Positions 53,201 to 64,000 of a DNA stretch of 64,000 nucleotides are shown here, piece by piece. The first letter of the stretch is position 1; each line of letters starts with the position of its first letter. The position numbers and the translations under genes were made by a program. Origin of the DNA: Nemertoderma westbladi (Eukaryota > Xenacoelomorpha > Nemertodermatida > Nemertodermatidae); assembly GCA_032718475.1 (NCBI GenBank), contig JAUCBJ010009076.1, positions 1 through 64,000 of the forward strand, given 5' to 3'. The notes under the pieces are model-generated. The model had not been told where the DNA came from, did not search any database, and was given only the letters and a program-made list of their open reading frames with translations.

Positions 53201-56200
53201 TAAATTCCGAAGTTCCGTTGTATCTCTACAGAGTTCCATCAAAGTAAGTTCCGTTGTATCTCTGCAGAGTCCCGTCAAAGTAAATTCCGTTGTATCTCTA
53301 CAGAGTCCCGTCAAAGTAAGTTCCGTTGTATCTCTACAGAGTTCCATCAAAGTAAGTTCCGTTGTATCTATACAGAGTCCCTTCAAAGTAAGTTCCGTTG
53401 TATCTCTACAGAGTCCCGTCAAAATAAATTCCGTTGTATCTCTCTCTACAGAGTTACATCAAAGTAAGTTCCGTTGTATCTCTACAGAGTTCCATCAAAG
53501 TAAGTTCCGTTGTATCTCTACAGAGTCCCGTCAAAGTAAATTCCGATGTATCTCTACAGAGTTCCATCAAAGTAAGTTCCGTTGTATCTCTACATAGTCC
53601 CGTCAAAGTAAATTCCGATGTATCTCTACAGAGTTCCATCAGAGTAAGTTCCGTTGTATCTCTACAGAGTTCCGTCAAAGTAAATTCCGTTGTATCTCTC
53701 TCTACAGAGTTCCATCAAAGTAAGTTCCGTTGTATCTCTACAGAGTTCCATCAAAGTAAGTTCCGTTGTATCTCTACAGAGTCCCGTCAAAGTAAATTCC
53801 GTTGTATCTCTACAGAGTCCCGTCAAAGTAAGTTCCGTTGTATCTCTACAGAGTTCCATCAAAGTAAGTTCCGTTGTATCTATACAGAGTCCCTTCAAAG
53901 TAAGTTCCGTTGTATCTCTACAGAGTCCCGTCAAAATAAATTCCGTTGTATCTCTCTCTACAGAGTTCCATCAAAGTAAGTTCCGTTGTATCTCTACAGA
54001 GTTCCATCAAAGTAAGTTCCGTTGTATCTCTACAGAGTCCCGTCAAAGTAAATTCCGATGTATCTCTACAGAGTTCCATCAAAGTAAGTTCCGTTGTATC
54101 TCTACATAGTCCCGTCAAAGTAAATTCCGATGTATCTCTACAGAGTTCCATCAGAGTAAGTTCCGTTGTATCTCTACAGAGTTCCATCAAAGTAAATTCC
54201 GTTGTATCTCTACAGAGTTCCATCAAAGTAAGTTCCGTTGTATCTCTACAGAGTCCCGTGAAAGTAAATTCCGATGTATCTCTACAGAGTTCCATCAAAG
54301 TAAGTTCCGTTGTATCTCTACAGAGTCCCGTCAAAGTAAATTCCGATGTATCTCTACAGAGTTCCATCAAAGTAAGTTCCGTTGTATCTCTACAGAGTTC
54401 CATCAAAGTAAATTCCGTTGTATCTCTACAGAGTTCCATCAAAGTAAGTTCCGTTGTATCTCTACAGAGTCCCGTCAAAGTAAATTCCGATGTATCTCTA
54501 CAGAGTTCCATCAAAGAAAGTTCCGTTGTATCTCTACAGAGTCCCGTCAAAGTAAATTCCGATGTATCTCTACAGAGTTCCATCAAAGTAAGTTCCGTTG
54601 TATCTCTACAGAGTTCCATCAAAGTAAATTCCGTTGTATCTCTACAGAGTCCCGTCAAAGTAAATTCCGTTGTATCTCTACAGAGTTCCATCAAAGTAAA
54701 TTCCGTTGTATCTCTACAGAGTTCCATCAAAGTAAGTTCCGTTGTATCTCTACAGAGTTCCATCAAAATAAGTTCCGTTGTATCTATACAGAGTCCCTTC
54801 AAAGTAAGTTCCGTTGTATCTCTACAGAGTTCCATCAAAGTAAGTTCCGTTGTATCTCTACAGAGTTCCGTCAAAGTAAATTCCGTTGTATCTCTCTCTA
54901 CAGAGTTCCATCAAAGTAAGTTCCGTTGTATCTCTACAGAGTTCCATCAAAGTAAGTTCCGTTGTATCTCTACAGAGTTCCGTCAAAGTAAGTTCCGTTG
55001 TATCTCTCTCTACAGAGTTCCATCAAAGTAAAGTTCCGTTGTATCTCTACAGAGTTCCATCAAAGTAAGTTCCGTTGTATCTCTACAAAGTTCCATCAAT
55101 GTAAGTTCCGTTGTATCTCTACAGAGTTCCATCACAGTAAGTTCCGTTGTATCTCTACAGAGTTCCATCAAAGTAAGTTCCGTTGTATCTCTACAGAGTT
55201 CCATCAAAGTAAGTTCCGTTGTATCTCTCTCTACAGAGTTCCATCAAAGTAAGTTCCGTTGTATCTCTACAGAGTTCCATCAAAGTAAGTTCCGTTGTAT
55301 CTCTACAGAGTTCCATCAAAGTAAGTTCCGTTGTATCTCTACAGAGTTCCATCAAAGTAAGTTCCGTTGTATCTCTCTCTACAGAGTTCCATCAAAGTAA
55401 GTTCCATTGTATCTCTACAGAGTTCCATCAAAGTAAGTTCCGTTGTATCTCTACAGAGTTCAATCGAAGTAAGTTCTGTTGTATCTCTACAGAGTCCCGT
55501 CAAAGTAAGTTCAGTTGTATCTCTACAGAGTTCCGTCAAAGTAAATTCCGTTGTATCTCTACAGAGTTCCATCAAAGTAAGTTCCGTTGTATCTCTCTCT
55601 ACAGAGTTCCATCAAAGTAAGTTCCGTTGTATCTCTACAGAGTTCCATCAAAGTAAGTTCCGTTGTATCTCTACAGAGTTCCATCAAAGTAAGTTCCGTT
55701 GTATCTATACAGAGTCCCTTCAAAGTAAGTTCCGTTGTATCTCTACAGAGTTCCATCAAAGTAAGTTCCGTTGTATCTCTACAGAGTTCCGTCAAAGTAA
55801 ATTCCGTTGTATCTCTCTCTACAGAGTTCCATCAATGTAAGTTCCGTTTTATCTCTACAGATTTCCATCAAAGTAAGTTCCGTTGTATCTCTCTCTACAG
55901 AGTTCCATCAAAGTAAGTTCCGTTGTATCTCTACAGAGTTCCATCAAAGTAAGTTCCGTTGTATCTCTACAGAGTTCCATCAAAGTAAGTTCCGTTGTAT
56001 CTCTACAGAGTTCCATCAAAGTAAGTTCCGTTGTATCTCTACAGAGTTCCATCAAAGTAAGTTCCGTTGTATCTCTACAGAGTTCCATCGAAGTAAGTTC
56101 TGTTGTATCTCTACAGAGTCCCGTCAAAGTAAGTTCCGTTGTATCTCTACAGAGTTCCGTCAAAGTAAATTCCGTTGTATCTCTACAGAGTTCCATCAAA

Positions 56201-59200
56201 GTAAGTTCCATTGTATCTCTCTCTACAGAGTTCCATCAAAGTAAGTTCCGTTGTATCTCTACAGAGTTCCATCAAAGTAAGTTCCGTTGTATCTCTACAG
56301 AGTTCCATCAAAGTAAGTTCCGTTGTATCTCTACAGAGTTCCATCAAAGTAAGTTCCGTTGTATCTCTACAGAGTTCCATCAAAGTAAGTTCCGTTGTAT
56401 CTCTACAGAGTTCCATCAAAGTAAGTTCCGTTGTATCTCTACAGAGTCCCGTCAAAGTAAGTTCCGTTGTATCTCTACAGAGTTCCATCAAAGTAAGTTC
56501 CGTTGTATCTCTACCGAGTTCCATCAAAGTAAGTTCCGTTGTATCTCTACAGAGTTCCATCAAAGTAAGTTCCGTTGTATCTCTACAGAGTCCCGTCAAA
56601 GTAAGTTCCGTTGTATTTCTACAGAGTTCCATCAAAGTAAGTTCCGTTGTATCTCTACAGAGTTCCATCAAAGTAAGTTCCGTTGTATCTCTTTCTACAG
56701 AGTTCCATCAAAGTAAGTTCCGTTGTATCTCTACAGAGTTCCTTCAAAGTAAGTTCCGTTGTATCTCAACAGAGTTCCATCAAAGTAAGTTTCGTTGTAT
56801 CTCTACAGAGTTCCATCAAAGTAAGTTCCGTTGTACTCTCTCTACAGAGTTCCATCAAAGTAAGTTCCGTTGTATCTCTACAGAGTTCCATCAAAGTAAG
56901 TTCCGTTGTATCTCTACAGAGTTCCATCAAAGTAAGTTCCGTTGTATCTCTACAGAGTTCCATCAAAGTAAGTTCCGTTGTATCTCTACAGAATTCCATC
57001 AAAGTAAGTTCCGTTGTATCTCTACAGAGTCCCGTCAAAGTAAATTCCGAAGTTCCGTTGTATCTCTACAGAGTTCCATCAAAGTAAGTTCCGTTGTATC
57101 TCTGCAGAGTCCCGTCAAAGTAAATTCCGTTGTATCTCTACAGAGTCCCGTCAAAGTAAGTTCCGTTGTATCTCTACAGGGTTCCATCAAAGTAAGTTCC
57201 GTTGTATCTATACAGAGTCCCTTCAAAGTAAGTTCCGTTGTATCTCTACAGAGTCCCGTCAAAATAAATTCCGTTGTATCTCTCTCTACAGAGTTCCATC
57301 AAAGTAAGTTCCGTTGTATCTCTACAGAGTTCCATCAAAGTAAGTTCCGTTGTATCTATACAGAGTCCCGTCAAAGTAAATTCCGATGTATCTCTACAGA
57401 GTTCCATCAAAGTAAGTTCCGTTGTATCTCTACATAGTCCCGTCAAAGTAAATTACGATGTATCTCCACAGAGTTCCATCAGAGTAAGTTCCGTTGTATC
57501 TCTACAGAGTTCCATCAAAGTAAATTCCGTTGTATCTCTACAGAGTTCCATCAAAGTAAGTTCCGTTGTATCTCTACAGAGTCCCGTGAAAGTAAATTCC
57601 GATGTATCTCTACAGAGTTCCATCAAAGTAAGTTCCGTTGTATCTCTACAGAGTCCCGTCAAAGTAAATTCCGATGTATCTCTACAGAGTTCCATCAAAG
57701 TAAGTTCCGTTGTATCTCTACAGAGTTCCATCAAAGTAAATTCCGTTGTATCTCTACAGAGTTCCATCAAAGTAAGTTCCGTTGTATCTCTACAGAGTCC
57801 CGTCAAAGTAAATTCCGATGTATCTCTACAGAGTTCCATCAAAGAAAGTTCCGTTGTATCTCTACAGAGTCCCGTCAAAGTAAATTCCGATGTATCTCTA
57901 CAGAGTTCCATCAAAGTAAGTTCCGTTGTATCTCTACAGAGTTCCATCAAAGTAAATTCCGTTGTATCTCTACAGAGTCCCGTCAAAGTAAATTCCGTTG
58001 TATCTCTACAGAGTTCCATCAAAGTAAATTCCGTTGTATCTCTACAGAGTCCCGTCAAAGTAAATTCCGTTGTATCTCTACAGAGTCCCGTCAAAGTAAG
58101 TTCCGTTGTATCTCTACAGAGTCCCGTCAAAGTAAGTTCCGTTGTATCTCTACAGAGTTCCATCAAAGTAAGTTCCGTTGTATCTATACAGAGTCCCTTC
58201 AAAGTAAGTTCCGTTGTATCTCTACAGAGTTCCATCAAAGTAAGTTCCGTTGTATCTCTACAGAGTTCCGTCAAAGTAAATTCCGTTGTATCTCTCTCTA
58301 CAGAGTTCCATCAAAGTAAGTTCCGTTGTATCTCTACAGAGTTCCATCAAAGTAAGTTCCGTTGTATCTCTACAGAGTTCCGTCAAAGTAAGTTCCGTTG
58401 TATCTCTCTCTACAGAGTTCCATCAAAGTAAAGTTCCGTTGTATCTCTACAGAGTTCCATCAAAGTAAGTTCCGTTGTATCTCTACAAAGTTCCATCAAT
58501 GTAAGTTCCGTTGTATCTCTACAGAGTTCCATCACAGTAAGTTCCGTTGTATCTCTACAGAGTTCCATCAAAGTAAGTTCCGTTGTATCTCTACAGAGTT
58601 CCATCAAAGTAAGTTCCGTTGTATCTCTCTCTACAGAGTTCCATCAAAGTAAGTTCCGTTGTATCTCTACAGAGTTCCATCAAAGTAAGTTCCGTTGTAT
58701 CTCTACAGAGTTCCATCAAAGTAAGTTCCGTTGTATCTCTACAGAGTTCCATCAAAGTAAGTTCCGTTGTATCTCTCTCTACAGAGTTCCATCAAAGTAA
58801 GTTCCATTGTATCTCTACAGAGTTCCATCAAAGTAAGTTCCGTTGTATCTCTACAGAGTTCCATCGAAGTAAGTTCTGTTGTATCTCTACAGAGTCCCGT
58901 CAAAGTAAGTTCAGTTGTATCTCTACAGAGTTCCGTCAAAGTAAATTCCGTTGTATCTCTACAGAGTTCCATCAAAGTAAGTTCCGTTGTATCTCTCTCT
59001 ACAGAGTTCCATCAAAGTAAGTTCCGTTGTATCTCTACAGAGTTCCATCAAAGTAAGTTCCGTTGTATCTCTACAGAGTTCCATCAAAGTAAGTTCCGTT
59101 GTATCTATACAGAGTCCCTTCAAAGTAAGTTCCGTTGTATCTCTACAGAGTTCCATCAAAGTAAGTTCCGTTGTATCTCTACAGAGTTCCGTCAAAGTAA

Positions 59201-62200
59201 ATTCCGTTGTATCTCTCTCTACAGAGTTCCATCAATGTAAGTTCCGTTTTATCTCTACAGATTTCCATCAAAGTAAGTTCCGTTGTATCTCTCTCTACAG
59301 AGTTCCATCAAAGTAAGTTCCGTTGTATCTCTACAGAGTTCCATCAAAGTAAGTTCCGTTGTATCTCTACAGAGTTCCATCAAAGTAAGTTCCGTTGTAT
59401 CTCTACAGAGTTCCATCAAAGTAAGTTCCGTTGTATCTCTACAGAGTTCCATCAAAGTAAGTTCCGTTGTATCTCTACAGAGTTCCATCGAAGTAAGTTC
59501 TGTTGTATCTCTACAGAGTCCCGTCAAAGTAAGTTCCGTTGTATCTCTACAGAGTTCCGTCAAAGTAAATTCCGTTGTATCTCTACAGAGTTCCATCAAA
59601 GTAAGTTCCATTGTATCTCTCTCTACAGAGTTCCATCAAAGTAAGTTCCGTTGTATCTCTACAGAGTTCCATCAAAGTAAGTTCCGTTGTATCTCTACAG
59701 AGTTCCATCAAAGTAAGTTCCGTTGTATCTCTACAGAGTTCCATCAAAGTAAGTTCCGTTGTATCTCTACAGAGTTCCATCAAAGTAAGTTCCGTTGTAT
59801 CTCTACAGAGTTCCATCAAAGTAAGTTCCGTTGTATCTCTACAGAGTCCCGTCAAAGTAAGTTCCGTTGTATCTCTACAGAGTTCCATCAAAGTAAGTTC
59901 CGTTGTATCTCTACCGAGTTCCATCAAAGTAAGTTCCGTTGTATCTCTACAGAGTTCCATCAAAGTAAGTTCCGTTGTATCTCTACAGAGTCCCGTCAAA
60001 GTAAGTTCCGTTGTATTTCTACAGAGTTCCATCAAAGTAAGTTCCGTTGTATCTCTACAGAGTTCCATCAAAGTAAGTTCCGTTGTATCTCTTTCTACAG
60101 AGTTCCATCAAAGTAAGTTCCGTTGTATCTCTACAGAGTTCCTTCAAAGTAAGTTCCGTTGTATCTCAACAGAGTTCCATCAAAGTAAGTTTCGTTGTAT
60201 CTCTACAGAGTTCCATCAAAGTAAGTTCCGTTGTACTCTCTCTACAGAGTTCCATCAAAGTAAGTTCCGTTGTATCTCTACAGAGTTCCATCAAAGTAAG
60301 TTCCGTTGTATCTCTACAGAGTTCCATCAAAGTAAGTTCCGTTGTATCTCTACAGAGTTCCATCAAAGTAAGTTCCGTTGTATCTCTACAGAATTCCATC
60401 AAAGTAAGTTCCGTTGTATCTCTACAGAGTCCCGTCAAAGTAAATTCCGAAGTTCCGTTGTATCTCTACAGAGTTCCATCAAAGTAAGTTCCGTTGTATC
60501 TCTGCAGAGTCCCGTCAAAGTAAATTCCGTTGTATCTCTACAGAGTCCCGTCAAAGTAAGTTCCGTTGTATCTCTACAGAGTTCCATCAAAGTAAGTTCC
60601 GTTGTATCTATACAGAGTCCCTTCAAAGTAAGTTCCGTTGTATCTCTACAGAGTCCCGTCAAAATAAATTCCGTTGCATCTCTCTCTACAGAGTTCCATC
60701 AAAGTAAGTTCCGTTGTATCTCTACAGAGTTCCATCAAAGTAAGTTCCGTTGTATCTCTACAGAGTCCCGTCAAAGTAAATTCCGATGTATCTCTACAGA
60801 GTTCCATCAAAGTAAGTTCCGTTGTATCTCTACATAGTCCCGTCAAAGTAAATTCCGATGTATCTCTACAGAGTTCCATCAGAGTAAGTTCCGTTGTATC
60901 TCTACAGAGTTCCATCAAAGTAAATTCCGTTGTATCTCTACAGAGTTCCATCAAAGTAAGTTCCGTTGTATCTCTACAGAGTCCCGTGAAAGTAAATTCC
61001 GATGTATCTCTACAGAGTTCCATCAAAGTAAGTTCCGTTGTATCTCTACAGAGTCCCGTCAAAGTAAATTCCGATGTATCTCTACAGAGTTCCATCAAAG
61101 TAAGTTCCGTTGTATCTCTACAGAGTTCCATCAAAGTAAATTCCGTTGTATCTCTACAGAGTTCCATCAAAGTAAGTTCCGTTGTATCTCTACAGAGTCC
61201 CGTCAAAGTAAATTCCGATGTATCTCTACAGAGTTCCATCAAAGAAAGTTCCGTTGTATCTCTACAGAGTCCCGTCAAAGTAAATTCCGATGTATCTCTA
61301 CAGAGTTCCATCAAAGTAAGTTCCGTTGTATCTCTACAGAGTTCCATCAAAGTAAATTCCGTTGTATCTCTACAGAGTCCCGTCAAAGTAAATTCCGTTG
61401 TATCTCTACAGAGTTCCATCAAAGTAAATTCCGTTGTATCTCTACAGAGTCCCGTCAAAGTAAATTCCGTTGTATCTCTACAGAGTCCCGTCAAAGTAAG
61501 TTCCGTTGTATCTCTACAGAGTCCCGTCAAAGTAAGTTCCGTTGTATCTCTACAGAGTTCCATCAAAGTAAGTTCCGTTGTATCTATACAGAGTCCCTTC
61601 AAAGTAAGTTCCGTTGTATCTCTACAGAGTTCCATCAAAGTAAGTTCCGTTGTATCTCTACAGAGTTCCGTCAAAGTAAATTCCGTTGTATCTCTCTCTA
61701 CAGAGTTCCATCAAAGTAAGTTCCGTTGTATCTCTACAGAGTTCCATCAAAGTAAGTTCCGTTGTATCTCTACAGAGTTCCGTCAAAGTAAGTTCCGTTG
61801 TATCTCTCTCTACAGAGTTCCATCAAAGTAAAGTCCCGTTGTATCTCTACAGAGTTCCATCAAAGTAAGTTCCGTTGTATCTCTACAAAGTTCCATCAAT
61901 GTAAGTTCCGTTGTATCTCTACAGAGTTCCATCACAGTAAGTTCCGTTGTATCTCTACAGAGTTCCATCAAAGTAAGTTCCGTTGTATCTCTACAGAGTT
62001 CCATCAAAGTAAGTTCCGTTGTATCTCTCTCTACAGAGTTCCATCAAAGTAAGTTCCGTTGTATCTCTACAGAGTTCCATCAAAGTAAGTTCCGTTGTAT
62101 CTCTACAGAGTTCCATCAAAGTAAGTTCCGTTGTATCTCTACAGAGTTCCATCAAAGTAAGTTCCGTTGTATCTCTCTCTACAGAGTTCCATCAAAGTAA

Positions 62201-64000
62201 GTTCCATTGTATCTCTACAGAGTTCCATCAAAGTAAGTTCCGTTGTATCTCTACAGAGTCCCTTCAAAGTAAGTTCCGTTGTATCTCTACAGAGTTCCAT
62301 CAAAGTAAGTTCCGTTGTATCTCTACAGAGTTCCGTCAAAGTAAATTCCGTTGTATCTCTACAGAGTTCCGTCAAAGTAAATTCCGTTGTATCTCTACAG
62401 AGTTCCATCAAAGTAAGTTCCGTTGTATCTCTCTCTACAGAGTTCCATCAAAGTAAGTTCCGTTGTATCTCTACAGAGTTCCATCAAAGTAAGTTCCGTT
62501 GTATCTCTACAGAGTTCCATCAAAGTAAGTTCCGTTGTATCTATACAGAGTCCCTTCAAAGTAAGTTCCGTTGTATCTCTACAGAGTTCCATCAAAGTAA
62601 GTTCCGTTGTATCTCTACAGAGTTCCGTCAAAGTAAATTCCGTTGTATCTCTCTCTACAGAGTTCCATCAAAGTAAGTTCCGTTGTATCTCTACAGAGTT
62701 CCATCAAAGTAAGTTCCGTTGTATCTCTACAGAGTTCCGTCAAAGTAAGTTCCGTTGTATCTCTCTCTACAGAGTTCCATCAAAGTAAAGTCCCGTTGTA
62801 TCTCTACAGAGTTCCATCAAAGTAAGTTCCGTTGTATCTCTACAGAGTTCCATCAAAGTAAGTTCCGTTGTATCTCTACAGAGTTCCATCAAAGTAAGTT
62901 CCGTTGTATCTATACAGAGTCCCTTCAAAGTAAGTTCCGTTGTATCTCTACAGAGTTCCATCAAAGTAAGTTCCGTTGTATCTCTACAGAGTTCCGTCAA
63001 AGTAAATTCCGTTGTATCTCTCTCTACAGAGTTCCATCAAAGTAAGTTCCGTTGTATCTCTACAGAGTTCCATCAAAGTAAGTTCCGTTGTATCTCTACA
63101 GAGTTCCGTCAAAGTAAGTTCCGTTGTATCTCTCTCTACAGAGTTCCATCAAAGTAAAGTCCCGTTGTATCTCTACAGAGTTCCATCAAAGTAAGTTCCG
63201 TTGTATCTCTACAAAGTTCCATCAATGTAAGTTCCGTTGTATCTCTACAGAGTTCCATCACAGTAAGTTCCGTTGTATCTCTACAGAGTTCCATCAAAGT
63301 AAGTTCCGTTGTATCTCTACAGAGTTCCATCAAAGTAAGTTCCGTTGTATCTCTCTCTACAGNNNNNNNNNNNNNNNNNNNNNNNNNNNNNNNNNNNNNN
63401 NNNNNNNNNNNNNNNNNNNNNNNNNNNNNNNNNNNNNNNNNNNNNNNNNNNNNNNNNNNNNNCTTCAAAGTAAGTTCCGTTGTATCTCTACAGAGTTCCA
63501 TCAAAGTAAGTTCCGTTGTATCTCTACAGAGTTCCGTCAAAGTAAATTCCGTTGTATCTCTCTCTACAGAGTTCCATCAAAGTAAGTTCCGCTGTATCTC
63601 TACAGAGTTCCATCAAAGTAAGTTCCGTTGTATCTCTACAGAGTTCCGTCAAAGTAAGTTCCGTTGTATCTCTCTCTACAGAGTTCCATCAAAGTAAAGT
63701 TCCGTTGTATCTCTACAGAGTTCCATCAAAGTAAGTTCCGTTGTATCTCTACAAAGTTCCATCAATGTAAGTTCCGTTGTATCTCTACAGAGTTCCATCA
63801 CAGTAAGTTCCGTTGTATCTCTACAGAGTTCCATCAAAGTAAGTTCCGTTGTATCTCTACAGAGTTCCATCAAAGTAAGTTCCGTTGTATCTCTCTCTAC
63901 AGAGTTCCATCAAAGTAAGTTCCGTTGTATCTCTACAGAGTTCCATCAAAGTAAGTTCCGTTGTATCTATACAGAGTCCCTTCAAAGTAAGTTCCGTTGT
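47281..64000. repeat. Giant satellite, 36-bp monomer with splice-site-like motifs, at least 16.7 kb
   Basis: About 460 monomers of 36 bp, each containing AGAGTTCCATCAAAGTAAGT, then TCCGTTGTATCTCTAC. Some monomers have CTCTCTCTACAG (40 bp). Common variants are TCCCGTCAAAGTAAATTCCG and TCCCTTCAAAG. Every standard monomer contains AAAGTAAGT, a near-consensus 5' splice donor, and a pyrimidine-rich TATCTCTACAG, a 3' acceptor-like motif. A marker variant with AAAGTAAAGTTCCG recurs at 47401, 51181, 55021 and 58421, and as AAAGTAAAGTCCCG at 61821, 62778 and 63147, giving higher-order units of 3.4-3.84 kb. Twelve-residue peptide repeats in several frames (STEFHQSKFRCI) are artefacts of the period. The array runs off the right edge. 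Confidence 0.97.
63363..63462. other. Assembly gap (100 N)
   Basis: Exactly 100 N, a conventional placeholder for a gap of unknown size, inside the giant satellite. The true array is probably longer than shown. Confidence 0.99.

Noticed and set aside
47378-63918. Dozens of 60-400 codon frames of STEFHQSKFRCI, SLQSSIKVSSVV and TTELTLMELCRD repeats
   Set aside because: They are translations of the 36-bp monomer in different frames on both strands. Frame changes coincide with the 4-bp CTCT insertions, so they are not genes.
1-64000. CRISPR arrays
   Set aside because: Regular repeats are present, but monomers are contiguous with no unique spacers, and the window is clearly eukaryotic.

Overview
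The window is nuclear DNA of an invertebrate animal. It is AT-rich and very repeat-rich, with GT-AG introns, two recognisable host genes and a dense set of retrotransposons, DNA transposons, tRNA-derived SINEs and tandem satellites. The tail of the SINE at 41.0 kb (TTTCATCC ... GGGGTCGATAAAATGAGTAC) resembles, from memory, SINE tails common in molluscs and other lophotrochozoans, so a lophotrochozoan is the best guess. The species cannot be named from the sequence.

Layout. 1-2.1 kb: microsatellites with a degenerate GC-box repeat. 2.12-5.36 kb (-): an intact non-LTR retrotransposon ORF (PHD finger, endonuclease, reverse transcriptase). 5.58-8.64 kb: a 45-48 bp satellite. 9.07-10.88 kb (-): a LINE ORF1-like protein with a SAP domain and a C-terminal 20-residue repeat, preceded by a 48-bp tandem array at 11.12-11.91 kb. 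14.85-18.40 kb: a 3.5-kb DNA transposon with sub-repeat-rich ends, carrying a nested TA-flanked MITE and a SINE-like insert. 18.85-22.90 kb (+): a BEL/Pao Gag-protease ORF whose reverse transcriptase region is deleted. 23.6-25.2 kb (-): a Gag-like coiled-coil ORF broken by two in-frame stops. 26.0-26.55 kb: a 27-bp minisatellite. 26.7-26.93 kb: a duplicated structured element.

Host genes. On the minus strand between 34.51 and 28.06 kb, four phase-compatible exons encode a signal peptide, a complete CUB domain and the activation segment of a trypsin-like serine protease. Its introns hold a foldback transposon, an inverted SINE pair and a dead LINE. The catalytic exons were not found. On the plus strand, two exons at 39.66-40.71 kb encode a NHLH/HEN-type bHLH transcription factor of about 153 residues.

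The right third is satellite plus retrotransposon. A 36-bp array (41.13-43.16 kb) has a C(UUCG)G hairpin in most monomers. It is followed by a 15-bp array, then a second LINE ORF2 (43.94-47.0 kb, -) whose ORF1 is cut off by a 16.7-kb 36-bp satellite running off the window. Each monomer of that satellite carries a near-consensus splice donor and acceptor, and it is organised in multi-kilobase higher-order repeats. It contains a 100-N assembly gap.

Most long open frames over the satellites exist only because the repeat periods (15, 27, 36, 48, 60 bp) are multiples of three.
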